Below, in pieces: positions 26,700 through 35,868 of a stretch of 64,000 nt of DNA (position 1 is its first letter; every line of letters starts with the position of its first letter). The stretch is from assembly GCA_021378565.1 (NCBI GenBank), contig JAACJU010000001.1, positions 351,458-415,457 on the forward strand, read 5' to 3'. A model generated the notes under the pieces. The model had not been told where the DNA came from. It made no database searches and saw nothing but the letters and a program-made list of their open reading frames with translations. Made by a program: the position numbers and the translations under genes. The stretch comes from Arcobacter sp. LC1. GTDB taxonomy: Bacteria; Campylobacterota; Campylobacteria; Campylobacterales; Arcobacteraceae.

Positions 26700-27017
26700 T
26701 TAAGCACTTTGTGTTTTTAACAAAATTGCACCAAGCAAGATTAATCCTATTGCTAATATTTTAGTAAAATTTAAATATTCTTTAAAAAATACAACTCCGC
26801 AAATGCAAATAAGCACAGTTCCAAAACCAGACCAAAGCACATAAACTGTACTAACATCTATTTTTTTCAAAGTTACCCACATGAAAACAAACGATACAGC
26901 ATAGAAAAATATCACTAAATACAATAAAGAACTTGAATTTTTTATAGCGATTTGCTTTAAGCACAAAGTTCCAGCCACTTCAAAAATTATTGAGATTGCC
27001 AACAAAAACCAATACAT
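26700..27017 (-). CDS. Small multidrug resistance (SMR/EmrE-family) transporter
   Basis: The 105-residue protein has four membrane segments. The essential glutamate is Glu13 in the first (LAISIIFEVAGTLCLK), and the WTLKKIDVSTVYVLWSG stretch is characteristic of the family. It exports cationic drugs, guanidinium or polyamines as a proton antiporter dimer. Its ATG overlaps the stop of the TetR gene (TAATG), so it is expressed with its probable repressor. Confidence 0.87.
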   Translation of the reverse strand: MYWFLLAISIIFEVAGTLCLKQIAIKNSSSLLYLVIFFYAVSFVFMWVTLKKIDVSTVYVLWSGFGTVLICICGVVFFKEYLNFTKILAIGLILLGAILLKTQSA

Positions 27018-27613
27018 TATTTTCCTTTTATTATTTTTTCAATTATTATTAAATATTTTTTTAATTCATCTTCTAGATCATAAGATGAAAGCATCAAAGA
27101 TTGCAAATACATACCATCAGCACTTGCGCAAATACTTCTAAAAAAATCTTTTGAATTTATTTTTAACTCATAAATTTTTGCTTCATCTTTAAAGATTTTT
27201 TCCAAATGCTTATAAATCCAAGAATATAAATATTCATTAAATTCTTTTACTTTTTTTTCTTTTGAATTTATGCACATATTAAGAGTGCTTAAAATCAAAA
27301 CATTGAAATCCTTAAAATCATTATTAAAGTCAAGATAGATTGAAAATAAAATATATAATTTTTCCAAAAAAACATCACATTTTTTTAGTTTTTCATCAAC
27401 GATTGACATATATTTTTTAAATTCTTCTTCCATGACATAAAAAATTAAATCTTCTTTATTTTTAAAATAATGATAAAATTGCCCTTTTGACAACTTGGAT
27501 TTTATAATAAATTGATTTAAAGAAAAATTTTCTATACCATCTTTTTTAAATTCCGTGTAAGCTAAAGAGCAAAGTAATTTAATTTTTTTATTTTTATCAA
27601 CCAATAAAGGCAA
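27017..27613 (-). CDS. TetR-family transcriptional regulator
   Basis: The 198-residue protein has an N-terminal TetR helix-turn-helix (FSLNQFIIKSKLSKGQFYHYFKNKEDL, about 25-51) and an all-helical ligand domain. The start is TTG with AGGA five bases upstream. No in-frame ATG precedes it. It most likely represses the SMR pump gene that it overlaps. Confidence 0.85.
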   Translation of the reverse strand: MPLLVDKNKKIKLLCSLAYTEFKKDGIENFSLNQFIIKSKLSKGQFYHYFKNKEDLIFYVMEEEFKKYMSIVDEKLKKCDVFLEKLYILFSIYLDFNNDFKDFNVLILSTLNMCINSKEKKVKEFNEYLYSWIYKHLEKIFKDEAKIYELKINSKDFFRSICASADGMYLQSLMLSSYDLEDELKKYLIIIEKIIKGK

Positions 27614-27743
27614 ATCATTCCTTTTTAAATATTTTTTAATTTTACTAAAATAAAACTTAATTTTTTATAAACCACCAGTCTAGAAAAATCTTAAATTTTG
27701 CAATATTTAAGAGCTTATAAAATAAACTTGGCTAAAATATATT

Positions 27744-29009
27744 ATGATTTTACATGTAGATATTGATTGTTTTTTTGCCTCAGCACATAGGATAAATAAT
27801 CCAGATTTAGAAAATATTCCAATAGCAGTTGGAGGTAGAAGCAATCTTGGCATTTTTGGCACAAACAATCAAATAAAAGAAATATCTAAGATTCAAGGAG
27901 CATTTACAAGCTCATTTATCAGCCAAAATAAAAATCAAAGTTTTGATGAATATTACAAAGATAAAGATGGCAAAATACGAGGCATAATAACAACTTCATC
28001 TTATGAAGCAAGAGCTTATGGGGTAAAAACTGCTATGTCAATAGCGGAGGCTTTGCGAACTTGTCCAAGCTTGAAAGTACTTATTCCAAACTATCCTTTG
28101 TATCACAAATTATCAAAGCAATTAAAAGATATTCTTGAAGATGAATTGCCTTTGATAGAACAATTTAGCATAGATGAATTTTTTGGAGATTTGCATGGTT
28201 GGATAAAAGATGAAGATGCCAAAGGATTTGCAGTAAACTTGAAACAGAGAATCCAGCAAGAGCTAGGTTTGCCCGTATCGATTGGTTTAGCGCCTAGTAA
28301 ATGGATAGCTAAATTATGCACATCTTATGCTAAACCTTTTGGAGTAAAGTATCTAAAAGCTTGTGAAGTTGATGCTTTTATACAAAATATTCCGATAAAA
28401 AAATTTGTAGGGATTGGCAAGGCATACCAAGAAAAACTAGCAAAATATCACATCCAAACATTAGGAGATATAAAAGACCAAAAAAGACTTTTTGATTCAT
28501 GGGGCAAAAATGGAAAAAAACTTTATGCTAGAATCTGCGGAGATGACAAAGAAGAAATAATACGCAAACAAGAAAGAAAATCCATAAGCTTAGTTAGGAC
28601 TTTTGATGGGCTAAAATCAAGAACGGAACTAAAAAGAAGAATTGCTATACTTTGCAGGCATCTAAGTTTTTTATGCTTTAAAGAAAATAAAAATCCAACA
28701 TCGTATTCTTTACATATAAAATACCATTACAACAGCGAAGAAAAAGCATCAAAAATCACAAATAGACTTTTCAGCGAATTAATCCTAAAGGAAGAAGCTT
28801 TAAGACTCCTAGAAAAAATAGACAAACACCCGCAATATGAAGTAGTGCAAGTTGGGATAAATTTAAGTAATTTTTTAGAAAAAAAATCGACAACACTAGA
28901 CTTACTAAATTATACAAAGGACAAAGAAAGAGCAAAATTTAGCAAATCTTTACAAGAATTAAGAGAAAGATTTGGCGTCGATATTATTAAAAATGCAAGT
29001 GAATTATAA
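27744..29009 (+). CDS. dinB: Y-family DNA polymerase (DinB/Pol IV-like) with an insertion
   Basis: The 421-residue protein has the Y-family palm motifs VDIDCFFAS (catalytic Asp near residue 6) and EQFSIDEFFGD (Asp-Glu pair). It also has SSYEARAYGVKTAMS, SIGLAPSKWIAKLCTSYAKP, and the helix-hairpin-helix FVGIGKAYQEKLAKY. It performs error-prone translesion synthesis. About 40 extra, mostly polar residues lie between AVGGRS (28-33) and RGIITTSSYEAR (79-90), where DinB normally has only a few. No C-terminal clamp motif was recognised with certainty. Confidence 0.85.
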   Translation: MILHVDIDCFFASAHRINNPDLENIPIAVGGRSNLGIFGTNNQIKEISKIQGAFTSSFISQNKNQSFDEYYKDKDGKIRGIITTSSYEARAYGVKTAMSIAEALRTCPSLKVLIPNYPLYHKLSKQLKDILEDELPLIEQFSIDEFFGDLHGWIKDEDAKGFAVNLKQRIQQELGLPVSIGLAPSKWIAKLCTSYAKPFGVKYLKACEVDAFIQNIPIKKFVGIGKAYQEKLAKYHIQTLGDIKDQKRLFDSWGKNGKKLYARICGDDKEEIIRKQERKSISLVRTFDGLKSRTELKRRIAILCRHLSFLCFKENKNPTSYSLHIKYHYNSEEKASKITNRLFSELILKEEALRLLEKIDKHPQYEVVQVGINLSNFLEKKSTTLDLLNYTKDKERAKFSKSLQELRERFGVDIIKNASEL

Positions 29010-29046
29010 AATAATCAAAATCCCTTCTTTTTATAAACGCTTATTT

Positions 29047-29709
29047 CTAAGAATAAAATTTGCAAAATTCTTCAAGCTTAGCCCTAGAAGTCCTAAAGCT
29101 ATTTACTTTAGCATCTTTATCTTCAAACCCAAGAGCGATACCACAAAGCAAAAGTTTATTTTCATCAATTTCTAGCTCTTGCCTTACAATATTTGGAAAC
29201 TCAGCCAAAGAAGCCATGGGGCAAGTTGCTAATCCTTTTTCACAAGCTAAAAGCATAAACGATTGCAAAAACATTCCATAATCAAGCCACGAACCAACTT
29301 CTAGGGTTTTATCAATAAAAAAATAAACCACGATAGGAGCACCGAAAGCCTTGTAATTTTCCTTCCATTGTTGTACTTGTTTTTGCTTATCTTCTCTTGT
29401 AATTCCTAGCGTTTCATACATCAAAAGTCCCATTTCTTTTCTTCTGCTTTTATATGGCTCTTTCCATTCTTTAGGATAATATTGATAATCCATTTTTGAT
29501 TTTTTTTCATCGAATGCTTTTAAAACTTTAGTTTCAATTTTTTTCTTTTTATCTCCACCTACCACGCAAAGCTCCCAAGGTTGCATATTCACTCCAGATG
29601 GGCTAAGTTTTGCACCATCTATCAAAGATTTTATTAAGCTTTCGCTTGGAGTCTTGTCCAAAAATGCCCTAGTTGATTTTCTTACATTTAAAGCTTCTAA
29701 CACATCCAT
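29047..29709 (-). CDS. Nitroreductase-family FMN oxidoreductase
   Basis: The 220-residue protein starts with the family pattern NVRKSTRAFLDKTPSESL and GAKLSPSGVNMQPWELCVV. It has WLDYGMFLQSFMLLACEKGLATCPMASLA and ends in RTSRAKLEEFCKF. It reduces nitro compounds or quinones with NAD(P)H. The physiological substrate is unknown. It is convergent with the polymerase gene. Confidence 0.87.
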   Translation of the reverse strand: MDVLEALNVRKSTRAFLDKTPSESLIKSLIDGAKLSPSGVNMQPWELCVVGGDKKKKIETKVLKAFDEKKSKMDYQYYPKEWKEPYKSRRKEMGLLMYETLGITREDKQKQVQQWKENYKAFGAPIVVYFFIDKTLEVGSWLDYGMFLQSFMLLACEKGLATCPMASLAEFPNIVRQELEIDENKLLLCGIALGFEDKDAKVNSFRTSRAKLEEFCKFYS

Positions 29710-29874
29710 AGCTAACCTTTTTACTTTAATTATACATATTATTGACTTAAAATATTTTACTTTTTAAATAGAATAAAAAGAAACACAAACTTATAAATTT
29801 TTAAAAATGATGTTAGATTTTATATAAAGGTTTATTTTTTTCTAAATTAATGCTAAGATATTTAAAAGGTTTAT

Positions 29875-30597
29875 ATGCAAGAAGATTTAATACTTGGACT
29901 AATAACTATAATAACTTCAACAATCACAGCCATATTAGGAGCAGGTGGTGGCATGGTTTTGATAGCGATTTTACCAAATTTTTTAAGTCCTAGCAATATA
30001 GTGCCAATTCACGGAGCAACGCAATTTGCATCAAATATTTCAAGAGCTTTTTTTGGGTACAAAGATATTTATTATAAAGCACTTGGTAAATTTTTACTAG
30101 GCTCTTTGGTGGGTGTTGGGATTTTTGCTTACTTTTTGTCTTTAATGTCTTTTCAGCATATTCCTTTATTTATAGGCTTATATATCTTGCTTTCTCTTTG
30201 GTCAAAAAAATTCATTAATCTAATAAAAAATTTAGAAAGTTATTTTTTGATAGGTTTAATCCAAAGTGGAATATCTTTAATAGTTGGGGCAACTGGCGCA
30301 ATGGCTATGCCTCTTTTGCTCAAAGATTGTAAAAAAATGGATGAAATAGTCACAAGTGCCGCAGCTTTTGCAAGTGTGACGCATTTTCTTAAAATCATAG
30401 TTTTTGTATTTCTTGGCTTTAAATTTTTTGCTCATTTACCTTTAATGCTTACTATGATTTTTGCAGCTATTATTGGCTCATATTTAGGAACTAAAATAAG
30501 ACGAAATTACTCAGGTGATAAACTAAAATTTATTTTAAAAATTATACTTACGATTTTGGCAATTAAAAGTATCGTTTTTACGTTTGTAAATTTATAA
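29875..30597 (+). CDS. TauE/SafE-family membrane transporter
   Basis: The 240-residue protein has about seven or eight membrane segments and the duplicated TauE/SafE signature: GAGGGMVLIAILPNFLS with PIHGATQFASNISR in the first half, and VGATGAMAMPLLL in the second. The family exports sulfite, sulfoacetate or other organosulfur anions. The substrate is not assigned. The start ATG follows an AAAAGG site. Confidence 0.8.
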   Translation: MQEDLILGLITIITSTITAILGAGGGMVLIAILPNFLSPSNIVPIHGATQFASNISRAFFGYKDIYYKALGKFLLGSLVGVGIFAYFLSLMSFQHIPLFIGLYILLSLWSKKFINLIKNLESYFLIGLIQSGISLIVGATGAMAMPLLLKDCKKMDEIVTSAAAFASVTHFLKIIVFVFLGFKFFAHLPLMLTMIFAAIIGSYLGTKIRRNYSGDKLKFILKIILTILAIKSIVFTFVNL

Positions 30598-30729
30598 ATA
30601 AAAAAATGGATTTTAGTTCTATGATACAAAAATTATAAAAGTATAATAATTCTCAATTTATCACTAAATACATTAGCGTAAAAACCTAAATAAGATTTTA
30701 TTCGCTAAAGCACAAAGCTATTTATAAAA

Positions 30730-31398
30730 CTAAAAAATATAATTCAAAGAAAATATAGTTTTAGAACCAAACATTCCAAACCGTTCGTAGTCTCTCTCAG
30801 TAGCGCTACCAAAAGTTCTAGTATAAGTATCACTTCCAAAAATATTATAAATCATCTGATAAGTAAGGCTTGCAAATATTTTATTTGAAATTTTAAAATC
30901 AGCACCAGCATTAAAAAGCAAGCCAGCACCTGAAAAGTCAATATCGTTTTTTTCTGTGCTTGTTTTTGGCAAACCAGCTTTTTGCAAATCGCCTTTTGAG
31001 ATATTATAAACTGCCCCAATACCTATAAAAGGTATCAATTTATTTGTTAGAGGAATAAGATAATCCACTTTTAGTCCAAAATTTGAGTTCGTTACTATAT
31101 CAGATTTTGTGTCTGTTGTTGCAAAAAATCCTGTAAATTTATAATTATTTACAATAGCTCCAAGGCTTAGTCCAAGCTCTTTAAAATTGCCTGTGCTTGT
31201 CGAAGTGTGAGATGCTCCACCTGATGTGCTATTATCTGTGTATGTCAAATCAGAATAGTATCTTGCTAAAGAAAAATCAAAACCAGCAAAATATTTAACT
31301 CCTTGTTCACTTAACTTTGCGGGAGTCACTTTAGCATAAGATAAAGATGCGAGGCAAAACAATATAAAAATAACTTTAAATAAATTTTTCAAATTCAA
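30730..31398 (-). CDS. Small outer-membrane beta-barrel protein
   Basis: The 222-residue protein has a Sec signal peptide (FKVIFILFCLASLSYA). It has alternating amphipathic strands rich in Tyr/Phe/Gly and ends with the typical outer-membrane signature of a terminal aromatic, SLNYIF. It resembles OmpW/OprF N-terminal or Opa-like 8-strand barrels. No specific family is certain. A Ser/Thr-rich low-complexity loop (NSTSGGASHTSTSTG) lies near residues 56-70. Confidence 0.7.
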   Translation of the reverse strand: MNLKNLFKVIFILFCLASLSYAKVTPAKLSEQGVKYFAGFDFSLARYYSDLTYTDNSTSGGASHTSTSTGNFKELGLSLGAIVNNYKFTGFFATTDTKSDIVTNSNFGLKVDYLIPLTNKLIPFIGIGAVYNISKGDLQKAGLPKTSTEKNDIDFSGAGLLFNAGADFKISNKIFASLTYQMIYNIFGSDTYTRTFGSATERDYERFGMFGSKTIFSLNYIF

Positions 31399-31464
31399 TC
31401 CTTTTTTATTAGTAAAAATTATTATAGCTAAATATTTAATTTTGGCATAAAAATTATATTTTTA

Positions 31465-31613
31465 GTGTTAGTGATACGTGGTTAAAGTCTGTAATTGGAC
31501 ATAAACAAAGTTCAAAAGTCTTAGAAGATGTATATTTTACCTTTGATAAAAAGATTTTTGATTTACCAACAGCAAATAACTTTTTTTCTTATTTAAAGGA
31601 AGAAACGAATTAA
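31465..31613 (+). pseudogene. Possible C-terminal remnant of a tyrosine recombinase (integrase)
   Basis: Beside tRNA-Met lies a short coding-like stretch: SDTWLKSVIG, then (after an apparent one-base shift near 31500) KQSSKVLEDVYFTFDKK and LPTANNFFSYLKEETN, ending in TAA. LKSVIGH..SSK...VY resembles the C-terminal part of phage integrases (LGH..T...Y). No start or upstream catalytic region exists, so it is a decayed fragment at best. Integrase remnants next to a tRNA 3' end are a common trace of a past island. I count a frameshift but cannot exclude a misread of one base. Confidence 0.35.
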
Positions 31614-31629
31614 TTATGTGTGAAAATAT

Positions 31630-31650
31630 TTTTTACCCACTTTTTACCCA
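31630..31650. repeat. Tandem TTTTTACCCA repeat between integrase remnant and tRNA
   Basis: TTTTTACCCA occurs at 31630-31639 and again at 31641-31650 (11-base period). Short direct repeats of this kind near an integrase gene are often arm-type binding sites; here this is only suggestive. Confidence 0.4.
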
Positions 31651-31705
31651 ATTATTACACAGTAAAAAAATAGGTTTTGAAAAAAGCTTCAAAAGCCCCA
31701 TTCTA

Positions 31706-31783
31706 TGGTGTCAGGAGGGAGACTTGAACTCCCGACCTCCGGCTTATGAGACCAGCGCTCTAGCCAGCTGAGCTACCCTGACA
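31706..31783 (-). tRNA. tRNA-Met (anticodon CAT), elongator type
   Basis: The minus strand folds into a complete cloverleaf. The 7-bp acceptor stem is TGTCAGG/CCTGACA, the D arm AGCTCAGCTGGCTAGAGC, and the anticodon loop CTCATAA with CAT. The variable loop holds GAGGTC, the T arm is GGGAGTTCAAGTCTCCC, and CCA is encoded at 31708-31706. The first pair is a normal T-A, unlike the C-A mismatch of initiator tRNA, so it is elongator Met. A CAT anticodon modified to read Ile-AUA cannot be fully excluded from sequence. The 3' end faces the possible integrase remnant. Confidence 0.93.
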
Positions 31784-31810
31784 TATATTGCTTATTTTTA
31801 AGCAGATGAA

Positions 31811-31816
31811 ATTATA
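31811..31816 (-). promoter_or_regulatory. -10 box for tRNA-Met
   Basis: TTGATATAATT on the minus strand places TATAAT 28 bases upstream of the tRNA 5' end. The rest of 31784-31998 shows no gene. Confidence 0.45.
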
Positions 31817-31998
31817 TCAAGATATATTTAAAATAACATAAAGAATGCTTTTTATTTTATTTTAAATCAAGAAAATCAAATTATCATATTTTATATTCTT
31901 CGATAAAATTATAAAAATCCTAGCAATTTAGCAAAATTTTTACTTTGCACTGCATTTGTTTTTAAGAACTTTCAAGCATTTAAAAATCTCAAAATGCC

Positions 31999-33075
31999 CT
32001 AAGAAATATTTTTTCTAAAAAACCAAGAAGCAAAACCTAAAGACCCACAACCTAGTAAAAGCATAGGCCATATTAGTCCAAGGGCATTTGAAAGAGAAAT
32101 ATTTTTTAAATAAACTCCTTTAATCAAAACTAAAAAATACTTCAAAGATACAAAGTCTGTAAAAGGCTGAAGCCAAGTTGGCATATTTAAAACAGGAGTT
32201 GCGAAACCTGACATAAGAAAAAATGGTATAAATATAAAAAAAGCTCCCAAAATCCCTTGCTGTTGTGTTGATGAAATCGAAGAAACGAAAAGTCCAAATC
32301 CTACAATTGAAAAAATAAAAGAAATCAAGCCAAAATAAAGTATCCAAATAGAGCCTAAAAATGGAACTCCGTAGATTACAATTGTAACTATAAAAATAAA
32401 AGTAGCCTCAGCTAAGGCTATTATCATAGGAGGTATAATTTTGCCAAGCATTAATGACATTGGTGGAATTGGTGAGACTAAAATCTGCTCAAAAGTGCCC
32501 AGTTCTCTCTCTCGTGCTAAAGATAGCGATGTTAAAATTACAGCAATTAGCATAGATAAAACAGCTATTAAATTGGGCAAAATCCACCAAAGATTATTAA
32601 GGTTTGGATTATACCAATTTCTTATACTTATTGAATTGCTCAAACTCTGCCCTAAGATTATATTATTTAAATATGAGCTTGCTATTTGAGCATTATTTGC
32701 CTGTCTTCCATCTGCTACAATTCCAAGATTTGCTTTTAGTCCTTGGTCTAGGTTTTTTTTAAAATTTTGCGGAATTCTAAGAGCTAAAAGGATTTTTTGA
32801 GTATCTATAAAATCACCTAATTGCTCTTCGCTTTTTAAAGGATAAACTTTTGTAAATATCGTAGAATTTTTTATACTTCTTTCAATATTTTGACTAAAGC
32901 TTGAATTATCTCTATCCAATACTCCAATAGAAATATTTTTAACCTCAAAAGTTACTGCAAAAGAAAATATAATTAGCTGCAAAAGTGGAGGAGCGATTAT
33001 AACTGCTCGTGAACGTTTATCACTCCAAATTGCTAAAAATTCTTTTTTAATAAGAAACAATAATTGTTTAAACAT
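31999..33075 (-). CDS. ABC-2 type exporter permease (YbhR-like)
   Basis: The 358-residue protein has one N-terminal membrane segment (about 23-44), a large periplasmic domain, and five C-terminal membrane segments including the family motif REREOLGT-like LARERELGTFEQILVSPIPP. The ABC-2 permease pairs with the second permease directly upstream (one-base overlap) and the double ATPase, as in YbhFSR or RbbA-type exporters. The substrate could be drugs or envelope components. It is the last gene of the four-gene operon. Confidence 0.85.
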   Translation of the reverse strand: MFKQLLFLIKKEFLAIWSDKRSRAVIIAPPLLQLIIFSFAVTFEVKNISIGVLDRDNSSFSQNIERSIKNSTIFTKVYPLKSEEQLGDFIDTQKILLALRIPQNFKKNLDQGLKANLGIVADGRQANNAQIASSYLNNIILGQSLSNSISIRNWYNPNLNNLWWILPNLIAVLSMLIAVILTSLSLARERELGTFEQILVSPIPPMSLMLGKIIPPMIIALAEATFIFIVTIVIYGVPFLGSIWILYFGLISFIFSIVGFGLFVSSISSTQQQGILGAFFIFIPFFLMSGFATPVLNMPTWLQPFTDFVSLKYFLVLIKGVYLKNISLSNALGLIWPMLLLGCGSLGFASWFFRKNIS

Positions 33076-34187
33076 TATGCTAACTTCTTTTTTGTTATTT
33101 TAATAATTATACCAAAAACTACAAGCCCTAAAATAAACATATATAATAAATTTGGCAAAATAATCCCGTAAACATTTCCTGATAAAAATAGTGTCTGCAA
33201 GATTGGAATAAAATACCTAGCAGGTATAATTGCTGTAATATATTGCAACCAAATAGGCATGGCACTTATTGGAAAAATAAATCCTGATAAAAGCATAGCT
33301 GGTAAAAATCCTGAGATTAATGCACCCTGAGCAGCAATGAATTGGTTTTTTGCTAAAGTAGAAATTAGTAAACCGATACTAAGAGCTGGAAAAAGATAAA
33401 TGCAAGAGCTTAAAAATAATAATAAATAAGAGCCATGAAATGGGATTTTGAACCAAAATAAAGAAAGTAGCATACAAATTACCATTGACATCAAAGCCAA
33501 AACAAAATAAGGTAAAAGCTTAGCAAGTAAAATCTCAGTAATACTTACAGGAGTGGACATCAAAGCTTCCATAGTCCCTCTCTCCCATTCCCTAGCAACT
33601 ACTAAAGCAGTTAATAGTGTGCCTATTAATGTTAGGATAATTGCGATTGAGCCAGGAAGTAAAAAGTAGCTCGATAATAAAGGTGAGTTAAACCAATATC
33701 TTATATGAATTTGTATTTTTGAGCCTTTAATAAAATGATTTTGCTCTAGCCAAAGATGCCAAAGTCCTGCGGCATATTTAGCACTTAGTCCAGCAACATT
33801 TAGCTCGCTCCCATCAGTTAAAATTTGAATTTTAGGCTTAAATTTACTAAGATTTTTTTCTAAATTTTTTGGAAGAATTATTATGGTTTTGATTTTATTT
33901 TCTTGCATAAGTTGCTTAGGATATTCTCTAGTTCTTGAAACATTTTTGACATCAAAACTTTTAGAATTTGAAAATGCACCTATTATGCTTTGGGTATGTT
34001 TTCCTTGTGAATTTGCAACTATGGCAATAGGTATTTTATTTGAATCAAGTGAAATAGCGTAACCCATCAAAAAAAGCAAAACAAATGGCAAAACAAAGGC
34101 TATCATTAAAGAGCTAGGGTCTTTTAGTATTTGCAAACTTTCTTTTTTGAAAAGTGCTAAAAATCGTCTCTTACTAAGCATTTTCAC
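33075..34187 (-). CDS. ABC-2 type exporter permease (YbhS-like)
   Basis: The 370-residue protein has the same layout as its neighbour: N-terminal membrane segment with KDPSSLMIAFVLPFVLLFLMGYA, a periplasmic domain, and five C-terminal segments with the VAREWERGTMEALMSTPVS motif. Its start overlaps the ATPase gene by 14 bases and its stop overlaps the next permease start. It probably forms a heterodimer with the downstream permease. Confidence 0.86.
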   Translation of the reverse strand: MKMLSKRRFLALFKKESLQILKDPSSLMIAFVLPFVLLFLMGYAISLDSNKIPIAIVANSQGKHTQSIIGAFSNSKSFDVKNVSRTREYPKQLMQENKIKTIIILPKNLEKNLSKFKPKIQILTDGSELNVAGLSAKYAAGLWHLWLEQNHFIKGSKIQIHIRYWFNSPLLSSYFLLPGSIAIILTLIGTLLTALVVAREWERGTMEALMSTPVSITEILLAKLLPYFVLALMSMVICMLLSLFWFKIPFHGSYLLLFLSSCIYLFPALSIGLLISTLAKNQFIAAQGALISGFLPAMLLSGFIFPISAMPIWLQYITAIIPARYFIPILQTLFLSGNVYGIILPNLLYMFILGLVVFGIIIKITKKKLA

Positions 34188-35868
34188 TTCTTTTTATAAG
34201 CTCAATAAAAGCGTCTTCCATAGTGGCATTTTTGCCAACTTTTGCTATTAGATTTGCTGGCGTATCAAGCGCTATTGCTTTTGCTTTGTAAATAAGTGCA
34301 ATTTTGTCACAATACTCAGCTTCATCCATAAAATGTGTTGTTACCATAATAGTCATACCTTTTTGCACCATAGCATAAATATGGTTCCAAAATTCTCTTC
34401 TAGTCAAAGGATCAACCCCTGAAGTTGGCTCATCTAAAAATAAAACTACAGGGTCATGCATCAAAGAACATGCTAAGGCAAGTCTTTGCTTATATCCTAA
34501 AGGCAAGTCTTTTGCCTTTGATTTCTCATATATTTTTAAGTCAAATATTTCTAGCATATCAGCAATTTTTTGCTTTCTTTTTGCCCCTCTTAAACCGTAA
34601 ATTCCTGAAAAAAACTTTAGATTTTGTATTACTGAAATATCACTATAAAGTGAAAATTTTTGAGACATATACCCTATTTTTCCTCTAAGCTTATATGAGG
34701 ATTTTCCAAAATCTTGTCCTAGAACCCTAGCCTTTCCACTGCTTGGTTTCAAAAGTCCGCAAAGCATCTTAAATGTAGTTGATTTGCCCGCTCCGTTTGG
34801 CCCTAAAAAACCAAAAATTTCACCTCTTTTTACCTTAAAACTTATATTATCAGTAGCTGTAAAATTGCCAAATTTTTTGCTTAAATTCTTAGCTTCAATT
34901 AAAGTTTCAGAAGTCATATCAAAAGTTTTCATTTGTTTTGCTAATAAAGATTCACCATTAAATTCACCTTTTAATTTAAGCATAAAGCCATCTTCAAAAT
35001 TAGGCTCCATTGGCTCATACTTGCAAGTTTTTAGCCCTAAGTCTTCTAAAGATGGCAAAGCTTTTGGATTTTTGCAAAGGACTTTAATGCCACTTCCTAG
35101 AATAACCCCATCACTTATATTATCATAAGACAAAAGCTTTTGAAGTGTTTTTCTTTTATCAAGAATATCTCCAATGATTTTAAAAACTCTGCCTGCCATA
35201 AGTTTAGATAAATCCTTTGGCACTCCGTTAAATAAAATCTCACCTTTGTTTAACAAGATTGTTCTATCGCAAAGTTCAGCCTCATCTAAATAAGCTGTAG
35301 ACCATAAAACTGCTACATCATCTTTAAGCAAAGTTTTTACCATAGACCAAAGCTCTTTTCTTGAGATTGGATCTACTCCAACTCCAGGCTCATCTAGAAG
35401 AAGCAATTTAGGCTTTTTAATCAAAGCACAAGCAAGTCCTAGTTTTTGTTTCATTCCGCCTGATAAATTTTTTGTCAAAAAATGTTTAAAATCAAAAAGA
35501 TTTGTAAACTCTAATAATTCATTAATTCTTTTAGATAAATCCTCTTTAGGTATATTTTGCAAATTTGCAAATAAATTTAAGTTTTGCTCAACGCTTAAAT
35601 CCTCGTAAAGTCCAAATTTTTGGGGCATATATCCTATAAGTTCTTGAACTTTTAAAGCGTCTTTTGGAAGAGTAAAACCCAACACTTCAAGTGAGCCTGA
35701 ATTAGCGTCAAGCAATCCTGCCATTATACGCATCAGCGTTGTTTTACCTGCTCCATCTGGTCCAACGAGCCCTGTAATATGCCCGCTAAAAATCTCAAAA
35801 TTTATATCTACAAGGGCTTTTTCTTTGGCAAAATTTTTCTTTAAAGATTTTGCTTTTGCTAAAAGCAC
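34174..35868 (-). CDS. ABC exporter ATPase with two fused nucleotide-binding domains (YbhF-like)
   Basis: The 564-residue protein contains two complete ABC ATPase domains. The first has Walker A GPDGAGKTT, signature LSGGMKQKL and Walker B LLLLDEPGVGVDP. The second has GPNGAGKST, an atypical signature (LPLGYKQRL) and Walker B VVLFLDEPTSGVDP. It energises the two ABC-2 permeases downstream. Stop/start overlaps on both sides show tight coupling. Length fits YbhF (578). Confidence 0.9.
   Translation of the reverse strand: MLLAKAKSLKKNFAKEKALVDINFEIFSGHITGLVGPDGAGKTTLMRIMAGLLDANSGSLEVLGFTLPKDALKVQELIGYMPQKFGLYEDLSVEQNLNLFANLQNIPKEDLSKRINELLEFTNLFDFKHFLTKNLSGGMKQKLGLACALIKKPKLLLLDEPGVGVDPISRKELWSMVKTLLKDDVAVLWSTAYLDEAELCDRTILLNKGEILFNGVPKDLSKLMAGRVFKIIGDILDKRKTLQKLLSYDNISDGVILGSGIKVLCKNPKALPSLEDLGLKTCKYEPMEPNFEDGFMLKLKGEFNGESLLAKQMKTFDMTSETLIEAKNLSKKFGNFTATDNISFKVKRGEIFGFLGPNGAGKSTTFKMLCGLLKPSSGKARVLGQDFGKSSYKLRGKIGYMSQKFSLYSDISVIQNLKFFSGIYGLRGAKRKQKIADMLEIFDLKIYEKSKAKDLPLGYKQRLALACSLMHDPVVLFLDEPTSGVDPLTRREFWNHIYAMVQKGMTIMVTTHFMDEAEYCDKIALIYKAKAIALDTPANLIAKVGKNATMEDAFIELIKRSENA

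Noticed and set aside
30673-30708. TTAGCG/CGCTAA inverted repeat between the TauE/SafE and outer-membrane protein genes as a terminator
   Set aside because: Only six pairs with a 24-base loop and no U run; too weak to call.
31706-31783. Initiator tRNA-fMet
   Set aside because: The first acceptor pair is a normal T-A and the anticodon stem lacks the three consecutive G-C pairs of initiator tRNA.
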